In this document: piece by piece, positions 1 to 9,463 of the stretch
Position numbering within the stretch: position 1 is the stretch's first letter
How the letters are laid out: every line of letters starts with the position of its first letter
Source: Streptomyces sp. 135
GTDB lineage: Bacteria > Actinomycetota > Actinomycetes > Streptomycetales > Streptomycetaceae
Direction of reading: 5' to 3'
DNA length: 64,000 nucleotides
Assembly: GCF_020026305.1 (NCBI RefSeq)
Contig: NZ_CP075691.1
Location: 2,232,001 to 2,296,000 of the forward strand
The notes under the pieces: generated by a model
What the model saw: the letters and a program-made list of their open reading frames with translations, nothing else
Database searches by the model: none
What the model was told of the DNA's origin: nothing
Made by a program: the position numbers and the translations under genes

Positions 1-1263
1 CCATCTCACCCGAGGTTGCCGCATGGCCAGGGCCGCCTTCGCAGCGGGGTCCGATCGCGCGAAGGCGATGAGGAGCCCGATGGCGAACATGGTCGGCAAC
101 AGCGCCGAACCCCCGTAGGAGAACAGCGGGAGCGGGACACCGGCGATCGGCAGCAGACCGAGCACCGCACCGACGTTGATCACGGCCTGGGCCGTGATCC
201 AGGTGGTCACGCCTCCCGCGGCATACCTCACGAAGGGGTCCTCCGTGCGTCCGGCCACGCGGATACCCGCATAGCCTAGAGCCGCGAACAGGGCGAGCAC
301 CGACAGTGTCCCCGCCAGACCGAGTTCCTCCCCGGTGATGGCGAAGATGAAGTCGGTGTGTGGTTCGGGCAGTTGACCCCATTTTTCCACACTCGCGCCC
401 AGGCCGGAACCGAAGAATCCGCCGGAGGCAAGGGCATAAATGCCATGTACCGCCTGCCAGCACTGGTCGCCGGGCCCGGGATCGGTGGCGCCGATGCAGG
501 CGAGCCTCGCCATCCGGTTGGGGCTCGTCTTGATGAGAATCACACCGATCAGCGCCGCGACGCCGAGCACCCCCGCGAACAGCCGGGTCGGTGCGCCCGC
601 GAGCCACAACAGGCCGAAAAGAATCGCGGTGAGAATGATCGCGGTGCCCATGTCGCCGCCGAGCATGATGAGCCCGAGCAGCATGAAGGCGACCGGGACG
701 AGCGGCACCAGCATGTGCTTCCACTGGGTCAGCAGCCGCTTGTCGTGCTTGCGCGCGAGCAGGTCGGCGCCCCACAGCACGAGGGCTAGCTTGCCGAACT
801 CACTGGGCTGGAGCTGGAACGGGCCGCCCAGATAGATCCAGTTCTGGTTGCCGTTGACGCTGCGCCCTATCCCCGGGATCTGTACGAGGACCATCAGGAA
901 GACGGTCACCGCGAGCATCGGATAGGCCAGCGCCCGGTGGAGCTTGATGGGCATCCGCATGGCGAGCAGCAGCAGGATCGTACCGAGCACGGCGGCGACG
1001 AACTGCTTGCGGAAGAAGTACGAGGCGGGCAGGTCCAGCTGGAGCGCCTGGATCATCGACGCGGAGTAGACCATCACCAGGCCGAGCACGGTGATCAGCA
1101 GGCTGCTGCCGAAGATCAGGTAATAGGCGGTCAGCGGGCGGTCCCAGGCCCGGCGGACCCTGTTGACGAGCCGCCGGGGCCCGCTCTCGCCCGGAGGGTG
1201 GGAGGCACCTCTGGCGCGTACCGGAGCCGGACGTCTGGCGACCCGCACGGATGACCTGGCCAC
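1..1263 (-). CDS. ftsW: FtsW, SEDS peptidoglycan polymerase (3' end outside window)
   Basis: This is the division-specific SEDS glycosyltransferase that polymerises lipid II at the septum together with its PBP partner FtsI. The frame reads open from a GTG at 1263 to the window edge (421 codons), so the C-terminal end is missing. A GGGAGGGG ribosome-binding site lies just upstream of the GTG. The first 50 or so residues are a basic cytoplasmic arm. Multiple hydrophobic segments follow, along with SEDS-type stretches such as GRSVNGNQNWIYLG and FGSGLGASVEKWGQLPEPHTDF. It is the last dcw gene visible, 48 bases after murD; murG, ftsQ and ftsZ would be expected further left. Identification is secure; the GTG start is inferred. 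Confidence 0.93.
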   Translation of the reverse strand, partial: MARSSVRVARRPAPVRARGASHPPGESGPRRLVNRVRRAWDRPLTAYYLIFGSSLLITVLGLVMVYSASMIQALQLDLPASYFFRKQFVAAVLGTILLLLAMRMPIKLHRALAYPMLAVTVFLMVLVQIPGIGRSVNGNQNWIYLGGPFQLQPSEFGKLALVLWGADLLARKHDKRLLTQWKHMLVPLVPVAFMLLGLIMLGGDMGTAIILTAILFGLLWLAGAPTRLFAGVLGVAALIGVILIKTSPNRMARLACIGATDPGPGDQCWQAVHGIYALASGGFFGSGLGASVEKWGQLPEPHTDFIFAITGEELGLAGTLSVLALFAALGYAGIRVAGRTEDPFVRYAAGGVTTWITAQAVINVGAVLGLLPIAGVPLPLFSYGGSALLPTMFAIGLLIAFARSDPAAKAALAMRQPRVRW

Positions 1264-1311
1264 ATTCCCCTCCCAAGGGTGTGCCCGGCGCCGGCCGGGC
1301 GTGAGACCCGG

Positions 1312-2751
1312 TCAGGCGCGCGTGGAGCCGAGTTCGCGGACGGCGTCCGCGAACGCTTCACCACGCTTGTTGTAGTTGGTGAACATGTCCATCGACGCAC
1401 AGGCCGGAGCCATCAGCACGGTGTCCCCCGGCTGAGCCAGCTCCGCCGCCCGCCGTACCGCCTCGGACATCGCCCCAGTGTCGGTCCGGTCGAGGTCGAC
1501 GACCGGGACCTCGGGGGCGTGTCGCGCCAGGGCTTCGCGGATCAGGGCGCGGTCGACGCCGATCAGGACGACACCGCGCAGCCGCTTCGCCGCGCTCGTG
1601 ACGAGTTCGTCGAAGGTGGCGCCCTTGGCGAGGCCGCCCGCGATCCACACGATCGACTCGTACGCCGCCAACGAAGCCTGTGCGGCGTGGGTGTTGGTGG
1701 CCTTGGAGTCGTCGACGTAGGCGACCTGCGCGACATCGGCGACGTGTTCGATGCGGTGGGCGTCCGGACGGAAGGCGCGCAGACCGTCGCGTACGGCCGT
1801 CGCCTGGACGCCGAAGGCGCGGGCGAGGGCCGCGGCGGCCAGCGCGTTGGCGATGTTGTGCGGCGCGGGCGGGCGGACGTCGGAGATCTCGGCGAGCTCC
1901 TGGGCCTGCTTCTGGCGGTCCGGCACGAAGGCACGGTCGACCAGGATGCCGTCCACCACGCCCAGTTGCGAGGGCGCGGGCGCGTTCAGCGTGAAGCCGA
2001 TGGCCCGGCAGCCCTCTTCGACGTCGGCCTCGCGGACCAGGTCCTCGGTCGCCTTGTCCGCGACGTTGTAGACGCAGGCGATCTGATTGCCCTCGTAGAT
2101 ACGCCCCTTGTCGGCGGCGTACGCCTCCATGGAGCCGTGCCAGTCGAGGTGGTCGGGCGCGAGGTTGAGGACGGCCGCGGAGTGGGCGCGCAGCGAGGGC
2201 GCCCAGTGCAGCTGGTACGAGGACAGCTCGACGGCGAGCACGTCGTACGCGTCGTCGCCTTCGAGGACGACGTCCACGATCGGGGTGCCGATGTTGCCGA
2301 CGGCGGCCGTGCGCAGGCCCGCGGCTTCGAGGATCGAGGCGAGCATCTGCGTGGTCGTCGTCTTGCCGTTGGTGCCCGTGATGGCGAGCCAGGGCGCCGC
2401 GTCCGGACCGCGCAGCCGCCAGGCGACCTCGACGTCCCCGATGACGTCCACGCCCGCCTCGGCGGCCGCGGCGAACAGCGGTGACGACGGCTTCCAGCCC
2501 GGCGAGGTGACCACCAGGTCGGTGCCCTCGGGCAGCGTCTCGGCGTCGCCCAGGCGTACGGAGATGCCCTCGCCCCGGAGCGGGGCGGCACGCTCCTCGT
2601 GCGCCGCTGCCGAGCCGCCGTCCACGACGGTCACCGACGCGCCGAGGCCGGCCAGGGCGCGGGCGGCGCTGATGCCGCTCACGCCGAGACCGGCGACGGT
2701 GATGTTCTTGCCCTGCCAGTCGGAGGCGAAGGTCACTTTTCGGCTGCCCAT
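1312..2751 (-). CDS. murD: UDP-N-acetylmuramoyl-L-alanine--D-glutamate ligase
   Basis: MurD adds D-Glu to UDP-MurNAc-L-Ala in the cytoplasm. The protein (about 479 aa) shows an N-terminal Rossmann-like motif (TVAGLGVSG), the Mur-ligase ATP loop [12 protein letters not shown] near residue 125, and later conserved stretches ([30 protein letters not shown]) typical of MurD. I chose the ATG at 2751, which overlaps mraY by 19 bases. A GTG at 2736, forming a GTGA overlap with the mraY stop, is a good alternative that removes only five residues. Neither start has a strong Shine-Dalgarno, so translational coupling to mraY is likely. Confidence 0.95.
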   Translation of the reverse strand: MGSRKVTFASDWQGKNITVAGLGVSGISAARALAGLGASVTVVDGGSAAAHEERAAPLRGEGISVRLGDAETLPEGTDLVVTSPGWKPSSPLFAAAAEAGVDVIGDVEVAWRLRGPDAAPWLAITGTNGKTTTTQMLASILEAAGLRTAAVGNIGTPIVDVVLEGDDAYDVLAVELSSYQLHWAPSLRAHSAAVLNLAPDHLDWHGSMEAYAADKGRIYEGNQIACVYNVADKATEDLVREADVEEGCRAIGFTLNAPAPSQLGVVDGILVDRAFVPDRQKQAQELAEISDVRPPAPHNIANALAAAALARAFGVQATAVRDGLRAFRPDAHRIEHVADVAQVAYVDDSKATNTHAAQASLAAYESIVWIAGGLAKGATFDELVTSAAKRLRGVVLIGVDRALIREALARHAPEVPVVDLDRTDTGAMSEAVRRAAELAQPGDTVLMAPACASMDMFTNYNKRGEAFADAVRELGSTRA

Positions 2752-3803
2752 CCCGCGTAGAAGAGACCGAGGCCGACGATCACGCACATGCCCTGGATGA
2801 TCCAGAAGCGGACCACCACAAGGACCTCGGACCACCCCTTGAGTTCGAAGTGGTGCTGGAGTGGCGCCATCCGGAAGACGCGCTTGCCGGTCAGCTTGAA
2901 CGAGCCGACCTGGATGACGACCGACATGGTGATCATCACGAAGAGGCCGCCGAGCAGCGCGAGGAGCAGCTCCGTGCGGGAGCAGATCGCAAGGCCCGCC
3001 AGCGCGCCGCCGAGGGCGAGCGAACCGGTGTCACCCATGAAGATCTTGGCGGGCGAGGTGTTCCACCACAGGAAGCCGAAGCAGGCGCCCATCAGCGCGG
3101 AGGCCACGACCGCCAGGTCGAGCGGGTCCCTGACCTCGAAGCACGCCTGGGGGTTGGTCAGCGTCGTCGCGTTGGCGCAGGACTCCTGGTACTGCCAGAC
3201 GCCGATGAAGGTGTAGGCGCCGAAGACCATCACGGAGGCGCCGGTGGCGAGGCCGTCCAGGCCGTCGGTGAGGTTCACGCCGTTCGACATCGCGAGGATC
3301 ATGAACAGCGCCCAGACCACGAACAGGACCGGGCCGATCGACCAGCCGAAGTCCGTGACGAACGACAGCTTGGTGGAGGCCGGGGTCTGGTTGCGGTTGT
3401 CCGGCCAGTTCAGCGCGAGCACGGCGAAGCCGATGCCGACGATCAGCTGGCCGGCCATCTTCGCCTTGGCGCGCAGACCGAGCGAACGCTGCTTGACGAT
3501 CTTGATGTAGTCGTCGAGGAAGCCGACGAGGCCCATGCCCGCCATCAGGAAGAGCACCAGGAGGCCGGAGAGCGTGGTCTCCGTGCCGGTGATGATCTTC
3601 GTGAGGAAGTACGCGATGAGCGTGGCCAGGATGAAGGCGATACCGCCCATGGTCGGCGTACCGCGCTTGCTGTGGTGCTCGCGCGGGCCGTCGTCCCGGA
3701 TGAACTGACCGTAGCCCTTGCGGGCCAGGAGCTTGATCAGCAGCGGGGTGCCGACCAGGGTCAGGAAGAGCCCGATCACACCCGCGAAGAGGATCTGCCT
3801 CAT
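2733..3803 (-). CDS. mraY: Phospho-N-acetylmuramoyl-pentapeptide-transferase
   Basis: MraY is the integral membrane enzyme that transfers phospho-MurNAc-pentapeptide to undecaprenyl phosphate, making lipid I. The 356-residue protein has about ten membrane segments and the family signatures: the cytoplasmic GTPTMGG loop near residue 50, the Asp-rich GFLDDYIK loop near 96, [10 protein letters not shown] in the middle, and a C-terminal [12 protein letters not shown] loop carrying the conserved histidines. The start ATG overlaps the murF stop by four bases (ATGA), the classic sign of translational coupling. Length and motifs are normal for the family. Confidence 0.97.
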   Translation of the reverse strand: MRQILFAGVIGLFLTLVGTPLLIKLLARKGYGQFIRDDGPREHHSKRGTPTMGGIAFILATLIAYFLTKIITGTETTLSGLLVLFLMAGMGLVGFLDDYIKIVKQRSLGLRAKAKMAGQLIVGIGFAVLALNWPDNRNQTPASTKLSFVTDFGWSIGPVLFVVWALFMILAMSNGVNLTDGLDGLATGASVMVFGAYTFIGVWQYQESCANATTLTNPQACFEVRDPLDLAVVASALMGACFGFLWWNTSPAKIFMGDTGSLALGGALAGLAICSRTELLLALLGGLFVMITMSVVIQVGSFKLTGKRVFRMAPLQHHFELKGWSEVLVVVRFWIIQGMCVIVGLGLFYAGWAAEK

Positions 3804-5215
3804 CGGCCGGAGACCTGCCCCTCAGAAGACACCGCGGCGTCGTCGAGCAGCGCCGTGGCGACCCGCTCGAGACCGACCGACCTGGACGCCTTCACCAGCA
3901 CGACGTCTCCCGGGCGCAGCTCGCTGCGCAGCAGGTCGATCGCCGCCTGTGCGTCGGACACGTGCACCGACTCCTCACCCCACGAACCCTCGTTGTATGC
4001 GCCCAGTTGGAGCCAGGACGCTTCCCTGCCCCCGACTGCCACGAGCTTGCTCACGTTGAGCCGGACGGCAAGGCGTCCGACCGCGTCGTGCTCGGTGAGA
4101 CCGTCGTCCCCGAGCTCGGCCATCTGACCGAGCACCGCCCACGTCCGGCGCCCCTTGCCCATGGCCACGAGCGCGCGCAGGGCCGCTCGCATGGACTCGG
4201 GGTTCGCGTTGTAGGCGTCGTTGACGACCGTCACACCGTCCGGGCGCTCGGTGACCTCCATCCGCCAGCGGGACAGCGTGCCCGCCTCGGAGAGCGCGAG
4301 GGCGATCTCGTCGACGGACATGCCCAGCTCATGGGCGACGGCGGCCGCGGCAAGCGCGTTCGACACGTGGTGCTCACCGTACAGCCGCAAGGTCACGTCG
4401 CTGCACCCGGAGGGTGTGTGCAGCGTAAAAGCAGGCTGTCCGTTCTCCGTGAGTCGGACATTCTCGGCACGTACGTCGGCGTCCTCGGCCTCTCCGAAGA
4501 GGATCACGCGCGCCTTGGTGCGCGACGCCATGGCGCGCACGAGGGGGTCGTCGGCGTTGAGGACGGCAGCCCCGTCCGCGGGTAGCGCCTCGACCAGCTC
4601 ACCCTTCGCTTGTGCGATCTGCTCGCGGCCGCCGAACTCGCCGATGTGGGCGGTGCCGACGTTCAGGACGAGGCCGATCCTCGGCGGCGTGAGACCGGTG
4701 AGGTAGCGAATATGGCCGATTCCGCGCGCTCCCATCTCCAGGACGAGGAAGCGCGTCTCGTCCGTGGCGCTGAGCGCGGTCAGCGGCAGGCCGATCTCGT
4801 TGTTGAGGGAGCCCGGCGTGAAGACCGTGGGCGCCTTGCGCCGCAGCACCTGCGCGAGCAGGTCCTTGGAGCTGGTCTTGCCGACCGATCCTGTCAGGGC
4901 GACCAGGGTCGCGCCGAGCCGCTCCACGACGTGGCGGGCGAGGGCGCCGAGCGCCGCCGTTACGTCGTCGACGACGATGGCGGGCACGCCGACCGGCCGC
5001 GAGGCGAGGACGGCCGCGGCGCCTGCCGCGACGACGTCCGCCGCGTAGTCGTGGCCGTCGACGCGCTCGCCGACGAAGGCGACGAAGAGGCTGCCGGGCT
5101 CCACCTCACGGGAGTCCCGGACGACGGGTCCGGTGACCTGGACGGCCGGATCCGGTATGTCGTACGTCTGCCCGCCGACGACGCTGGCGATCTCGGCGAG
5201 GGAGAGGGCGATCAC
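3800..5215 (-). CDS. murF: UDP-N-acetylmuramoyl-tripeptide--D-alanyl-D-alanine ligase
   Basis: MurF adds the D-Ala-D-Ala dipeptide to UDP-MurNAc-tripeptide, the last cytoplasmic precursor step. The 471-residue product begins at a GTG (5215) five bases after the murE stop, with a weak GGGATGA site inside the end of murE. It contains the substrate-binding SRxVxPGxLF-like stretch ([14 protein letters not shown]), the ATP loop [17 protein letters not shown], the [11 protein letters not shown] segment and [15 protein letters not shown], all MurF-typical. The frame stays open well upstream of 5215, but that part overlaps murE in another frame and looks like shadow coding. Confidence 0.95.
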   Translation of the reverse strand: MIALSLAEIASVVGGQTYDIPDPAVQVTGPVVRDSREVEPGSLFVAFVGERVDGHDYAADVVAAGAAAVLASRPVGVPAIVVDDVTAALGALARHVVERLGATLVALTGSVGKTSSKDLLAQVLRRKAPTVFTPGSLNNEIGLPLTALSATDETRFLVLEMGARGIGHIRYLTGLTPPRIGLVLNVGTAHIGEFGGREQIAQAKGELVEALPADGAAVLNADDPLVRAMASRTKARVILFGEAEDADVRAENVRLTENGQPAFTLHTPSGCSDVTLRLYGEHHVSNALAAAAVAHELGMSVDEIALALSEAGTLSRWRMEVTERPDGVTVVNDAYNANPESMRAALRALVAMGKGRRTWAVLGQMAELGDDGLTEHDAVGRLAVRLNVSKLVAVGGREASWLQLGAYNEGSWGEESVHVSDAQAAIDLLRSELRPGDVVLVKASRSVGLERVATALLDDAAVSSEGQVSGR

Positions 5216-5219
5216 AACT

Positions 5220-6872
5220 TCATCCCTGGGTTTGCTGGATAGCTTCGCGAAGCACCTGGCGGTCGTCGAAGGGACGCACCACCCCGGCGATGTCCTGCCC
5301 CTGCTCGTGGCCCTTGCCCGCGACCAGGACGGTGTCGCCCGGTCGCGCGCGGACGACGGCCGCGCGGATGGCGGCGGCGCGGTCCTCGAACACGGCGACG
5401 TCGCCGCGCTCGTGGATCGGCACCTCGGCGGCGCCGGCGAGCATCGTGGCGAGGATCGCGAGGGGGTCCTCGCCACGGGGGTTGTCGGAGGTCAGTACGG
5501 CGGTGTCGGCGAGGCGGGCCGCAGCCGCGCCCATCGGCATCCGCTTGGTCCTGTCGCGGTCGCCGCCGCAGCCGAGCACGATGTGCAGCTTGCCCTCGGT
5601 GACCTTGCGCAGCGCGCGCAGGACCGATTCGACGGCGTCCGTCTTGTGGGCGTAGTCGACGACCGCGAGGTAGGGCTGGCCCGCGTCGACGCGCTCCAGG
5701 CGGCCGGGCACGCCGGGCACCGCGGCGACGCCGTCGGCGGCCTGCTGCGGGTCGATGCCCGCGACGGCCAGCGAGACGATCGCGGCGAGGGTGTTGGCGA
5801 CGTTGAAGGGGCCGGCCAGCGGCGACTTCGCCGTGATGCGCTCGCCCTTGGGGCCGACCACGACGAACGTCGAGTCCAGCGGGCCGACCACGACGTCCTC
5901 GGCGCGCCAGTCGGCGTCGGGGTGTCCCTCGGCGGAGAACGTGGTGACGGGCACCTCGGACTCGGTGACGAGCCGACGCCCGTACTCGTCGTCGAAGTTG
6001 ACCACGCCGAGCCGCGAGCGCCGCTTGGTGAACAGCTGCGCCTTGGCCTGGAAGTAGTCCTCCATGTCGGAGTGGAACTCCATGTGCTCCGGGCTCAGGT
6101 TGTTGAAGACGGCGACGTCGAAGACGCAGCCGTCCACGCGCCCGAGCACCAGGGCGTGGCTGGAGACCTCCATGGCGACCGCCTCGACGCCGCGCTCGCG
6201 CATCACCGCGAACAGCGCCTGGAGGTCGGTGGCTTCGGGGGTCGTACGCTCCGACTTGATGCGCGTCTCGCCGATGCGCATCTCGACGGTGCCGATGAGC
6301 CCGGTCGCGCGCAGGCCCTTGAGGCCGCCCTCGACGAGGTACGCGGTCGTCGTCTTGCCGGAGGTGCCGGTGATGCCGATCTGGAGGAGGTCGCGGCCGG
6401 GGTGGCCGTAGACCGTCGCCGCGAGTTCGCCCATCCGGCCGCGCGGGCTGTCGACGACCAGGACCGGCAGGCCGGTCGCGGCCGCGCGTTCGGCACCGGT
6501 CGGGTCCGTGAGGATCGCCGCGGCGCCGAGGTCGGCGGCCTGCGCCACGAAGTCGGCGCCGTGCATACGGGCGCCGGGCAGCGCGGCGTAGATGTCACCG
6601 GGGCGGACCGCGCGGGAGTCGTGCGTGATGCCCGTGATCTGCGCGGCGCCCTCGACGGCGACGCCCAGCTGGCCCGCCAGGTCCGTCAAGGAGGTCGCGG
6701 AGACCTGGTCCGGCCGCGGCGGTCCCGGGTAGGTCACGGGAGCGCCCTTCTGGGTGGTTTGGGACTGATCAGCGTGTGGCACGGCGGTGAGCGTACCGGG
6801 CGCACCCCACTCGGGGCGAAGTGAGGGGCGTGGCGGGGGGTGGTTCCCGGGGTCGGGAGTGATCGTTGTCAC
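5220..6872 (-). CDS. murE: UDP-N-acetylmuramoyl-tripeptide synthetase (meso- or LL-DAP adding)
   Basis: MurE adds diaminopimelate to UDP-MurNAc-L-Ala-D-Glu; Streptomyces walls carry LL-DAP. Visible motifs are the ATP loop GITGTSGKTTTAY, SERTTPEATDL, EVSSHALVLGRVDG, FNNLSPEHMEFH, and the DNPRGEDP box associated with DAP recognition. The GTG at 6872 (550 aa) has an AGGA seven bases upstream and sits 20 bases after the ftsI stop. It gives a Pro-rich N-terminal extension of about 45 residues. A second GTG at 6737, preceded by AAGGG, would give 505 residues, closer to the usual family length, and could be the real start. Confidence 0.93.
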   Translation of the reverse strand: MTTITPDPGNHPPPRPSLRPEWGAPGTLTAVPHADQSQTTQKGAPVTYPGPPRPDQVSATSLTDLAGQLGVAVEGAAQITGITHDSRAVRPGDIYAALPGARMHGADFVAQAADLGAAAILTDPTGAERAAATGLPVLVVDSPRGRMGELAATVYGHPGRDLLQIGITGTSGKTTTAYLVEGGLKGLRATGLIGTVEMRIGETRIKSERTTPEATDLQALFAVMRERGVEAVAMEVSSHALVLGRVDGCVFDVAVFNNLSPEHMEFHSDMEDYFQAKAQLFTKRRSRLGVVNFDDEYGRRLVTESEVPVTTFSAEGHPDADWRAEDVVVGPLDSTFVVVGPKGERITAKSPLAGPFNVANTLAAIVSLAVAGIDPQQAADGVAAVPGVPGRLERVDAGQPYLAVVDYAHKTDAVESVLRALRKVTEGKLHIVLGCGGDRDRTKRMPMGAAAARLADTAVLTSDNPRGEDPLAILATMLAGAAEVPIHERGDVAVFEDRAAAIRAAVVRARPGDTVLVAGKGHEQGQDIAGVVRPFDDRQVLREAIQQTQG

Positions 6873-6892
6873 GGGCGGTTCCTGGTCGGGTC

Positions 6893-9400
6893 CTAGGGCT
6901 CGAAGGTGACGGGAAGGCGGGCCGGACCGCTCCCCGTGGGCGGGACTTGGAGCGTCTTGAGCGCGAACTCCATGACTTCCTTGTAGATGGGCCCGCAGAT
7001 CTGGCCGCCGAAGTAACTGCCCTTGGTGGCGTTCTGGATCGCGCAGTAGACCGTGACGCGCGGCTTGTCGGCCGGCGCGAAGCCCGCGAAGGACGAGGTG
7101 TAGCCCTTGTAGCGGCCGGTCGCGGGGTCGACCCGGTTGGCCGTACCGGTCTTGCCCGCGACGCGGTAGCCGGGGATGCGGGCCTTGGTGCCGGTGCCCT
7201 CTTCGTCGTCGACGACGGACTCCAGCATCTGCGACACCGTCTTGGCGGTCTTGTCGCTCACCACCCGCGTCTTCTTCGGCTTCGGCGCGGGCGTGAAGCG
7301 GCCGTCGGGCCCCTTCGTACCGCGCACGAGCGTGGGCTCGACGCGTACGCCGCCGTTGGCGATCGTCGAGTAGACAGAGGCCGCCTGCATCGCGTTGATG
7401 GAGACGCCCTGGCCGAACGGGATCGTGAACTGCTGCGAGGTCGACCACTTGGCGGGGGGCGCGAGGATGCCGGAGGTCTCGCCGGGGAAGCCGAGGCCGG
7501 TCTCCTTGCCGAGGCCGAACTTGCGCAGGTAGGAGTAGAGGACCTTGTTGGCCTGCTCCTGCGTCTTGCCCAGCTGGCCGGTGGCGAGGATGGTGCCGAT
7601 GTTGGAGGACTTGGCGAGCACGCCGTTGAGCGTCAGGTGCCAGGTCGGGTGGTCGATGTCGTCCTGGAAGAGGCGGTCGCCGCGGTGCAGCCGGTTGGGC
7701 ACCGTCACCCGGGTGCCGGGCGTTGCCACGTTCTCCTCCAGGACCGCCGCCATGGACATGACCTTGGCGGTGGAGCCGGGCTCGAAGGCGTCCTGGAGCG
7801 CGGCGTTGCCGAGCGCCGCGCCGTCGGCCTGCGTGAGGTCGTTCGGGTCAAAACCGGGGGCGTTGGCCATCGCGAGGACCTCGCCGGTCCGCGTGTCCTG
7901 CACTATCACGTAGCCGCGGTCGGCCTCGGACTTCCTGACCTGCTCCGTGATGGCGTTCTGCGCGGCCCACTGGATGTCACGGTCGATGGTGAGCTCGATG
8001 TCGGAGCCGGGCACGGCGGGCGTCTCCGTGGAGCCCGCGGTCGGCACCTGCCTGCCGCCGGACTGGGCGTAGCGGATCTTGCCGTCCTCGCCCGCCAGCT
8101 GCTTGTCGAGCTGCCGCTCCAGGCCGCCGCCGCCCTTGCCGTTGGAGCTGACCCAGCCCAGTATCCCGGCGGCCAGGTCGTGGTTGGGGTAGACCCGTTT
8201 GCTGCTCGGGTCCGCGAGGACGCCGGCCAGGACGTTCGGGGAGCCCGGGTCGGTGCCCGCCTTCTCGGCGAGCGCGCCGCGCAGGTCCTTGATCTGCTTC
8301 CACACCTTCGGGGTCTGGCGGCGGGCGAGCAGGACGTAGCGGGTGTCGGGCGTCTTGAGCTTCTTGGTGAGCTCGGCGACGCTCTTGTCGAGGATGGGGG
8401 CCAGGAGCGCCGCCGCCTGCTCGGGCGCGTCCTTGGTCTTCATCTCCTTCGGCGTGAACAGCGTGGGGTCCGCCGTGATGTCGTACGCGTCCACGCTGGC
8501 GGCCAGTTCGACGCCGGCGCGGTCGGTGATGCGTCCGCGCTCGGCCGCCAGGGTGTGCGTGAAGTAGCGGTTTTTCTCCGCCTTGGCCGTGTACACGCTC
8601 GCGTCGACGGCCTGCACCTGGAGGAGCCGCACGACGAAGGCCAGCATCACCAGCGTCAGGCCCAGGCTGACCATGCGCAGGCGTGGGCGAGGGCTGCCCA
8701 GGCGGATGGTGCGGGCCTGGCCTTGGTGCCGGGGCGGCGGGCGGCGGGCGCCCTGCGGATGCCGGGCGCCGGGCGCGCCAGGGCGTGCGGGCCGCGAGGG
8801 CCCTGGCACCCGACGCCGCGGGGTTCCCTGTCGGACACTTAACGTCACCTGCCGGAGGTCGTCGGGGCCGGGCTGCGGGGCCGGGGGGCGTGGGGGCACG
8901 GTCGCGGGTGGCCCAGCCGCGGTTGGCGCGGCCGCGGGCGCCGGGCGGAGACGGCAGGCGGGGCCGGGGCGGGGCGGAGATCGGCACGGAGGCCGCCGGG
9001 GCGCCACCTCCTGCGGACGCAGCGCCGAGGGCCGGGCCGCGGCGGCGCCGGGCACACCGCGCACGGTGCCGTCGGGGTTCAGGAAGGCCGGGTCGCCGCC
9101 GGGGACCATGCCGAGCTTGTCGGCGCGCCGCTGGAGGGCGTCGGGCGCGGCGTAGCCGTCCACGTCGCGCTGGAGCTCCTGCTTCTCCTCGGTGAGGTCC
9201 TTCGTCTGCCGCTTGAGCTCACTCACCTGGAACGAGCCTTCGTTGAGCGAGGAGTTCAGGATGAGCAGCATGATCAGGCCACCGCCGAGGAGCAGCACGA
9301 CCAGGAGGACGAAGGGCGTGCGCGCGGCCTGGTTCTGGCCCTGCGGGAGCAGTTTCGCGAGGCGGGCGGCCCTCCCCCGCAGCTCGGGCTTCTTGCTCAT
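6893..9400 (-). CDS. ftsI: Continuous FtsL-FtsI frame: septal transpeptidase (class B PBP) with FtsL-like N terminus
   Basis: As read, one 835-codon frame starts at the ftsL ATG (9400, with GAGGAGG upstream) and ends at the ftsI stop. Residues 1-120 are FtsL-like: short cytoplasmic arm, one membrane segment (about 29-49), then a coiled coil. A Pro/Arg-rich stretch (about 120-235) leads to a second membrane segment (MVSLGLTLVMLAFVVRLLQV). After that come a PBP dimerisation domain and a transpeptidase domain with SxxK (EPGSTAKVMSM), SxN (AKSSNIG) and KTGT (VAGKTGTANR). FtsI cross-links septal peptidoglycan. In other Streptomyces I know ftsL and ftsI are separate genes, so the fusion is suspect; see the ftsL segment entry and the findings. 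Confidence 0.85.
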   Translation of the reverse strand: MSKKPELRGRAARLAKLLPQGQNQAARTPFVLLVVLLLGGGLIMLLILNSSLNEGSFQVSELKRQTKDLTEEKQELQRDVDGYAAPDALQRRADKLGMVPGGDPAFLNPDGTVRGVPGAAAARPSALRPQEVAPRRPPCRSPPRPGPACRLRPAPAAAPTAAGPPATVPPRPPAPQPGPDDLRQVTLSVRQGTPRRRVPGPSRPARPGAPGARHPQGARRPPPRHQGQARTIRLGSPRPRLRMVSLGLTLVMLAFVVRLLQVQAVDASVYTAKAEKNRYFTHTLAAERGRITDRAGVELAASVDAYDITADPTLFTPKEMKTKDAPEQAAALLAPILDKSVAELTKKLKTPDTRYVLLARRQTPKVWKQIKDLRGALAEKAGTDPGSPNVLAGVLADPSSKRVYPNHDLAAGILGWVSSNGKGGGGLERQLDKQLAGEDGKIRYAQSGGRQVPTAGSTETPAVPGSDIELTIDRDIQWAAQNAITEQVRKSEADRGYVIVQDTRTGEVLAMANAPGFDPNDLTQADGAALGNAALQDAFEPGSTAKVMSMAAVLEENVATPGTRVTVPNRLHRGDRLFQDDIDHPTWHLTLNGVLAKSSNIGTILATGQLGKTQEQANKVLYSYLRKFGLGKETGLGFPGETSGILAPPAKWSTSQQFTIPFGQGVSINAMQAASVYSTIANGGVRVEPTLVRGTKGPDGRFTPAPKPKKTRVVSDKTAKTVSQMLESVVDDEEGTGTKARIPGYRVAGKTGTANRVDPATGRYKGYTSSFAGFAPADKPRVTVYCAIQNATKGSYFGGQICGPIYKEVMEFALKTLQVPPTGSGPARLPVTFEP
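8845..9400 (-). other. ftsL: ftsL-equivalent segment, frame-disrupted near its 3' end
   Basis: FtsL is a small bitopic divisome protein that helps recruit and activate FtsW/FtsI. The first 120 or so codons from the ATG at 9400 are a normal streptomycete FtsL: basic arm, one membrane helix, and a heptad-rich region ending in a DPAFLNPDGTVRGVPG-like motif. In a neighbouring frame, a Pro-rich tail ends TTSGR at a TGA (8847-8845), immediately before a GTG (8838) that opens VSDREP, the usual start of streptomycete FtsI as I remember it. So the expected ftsL end and ftsI start are both present but out of frame with their bodies. Confidence 0.6.
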
Positions 9401-9463
9401 GGAGCCTCCTCGCGTAACTCAGCTCAGCGGACGGTGCTCACGTGTCCTTCGGCCGGCCGGGCC

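Noticed and set aside
1279..2484. Long plus-strand open frame of about 400 codons opposite murD
   Set aside because: It is the antisense shadow of a clear MurD coding frame; high GC removes stops from the complementary frames. No ribosome-binding site or known domain.
5133..8842. Two very long plus-strand frames (about 560 and 660 codons) opposite murE and ftsI
   Set aside because: Composition is repetitive Arg/Gly/Ala/Glu typical of antisense translation of GC-rich genes; the minus-strand frames carry complete MurE and PBP motifs.
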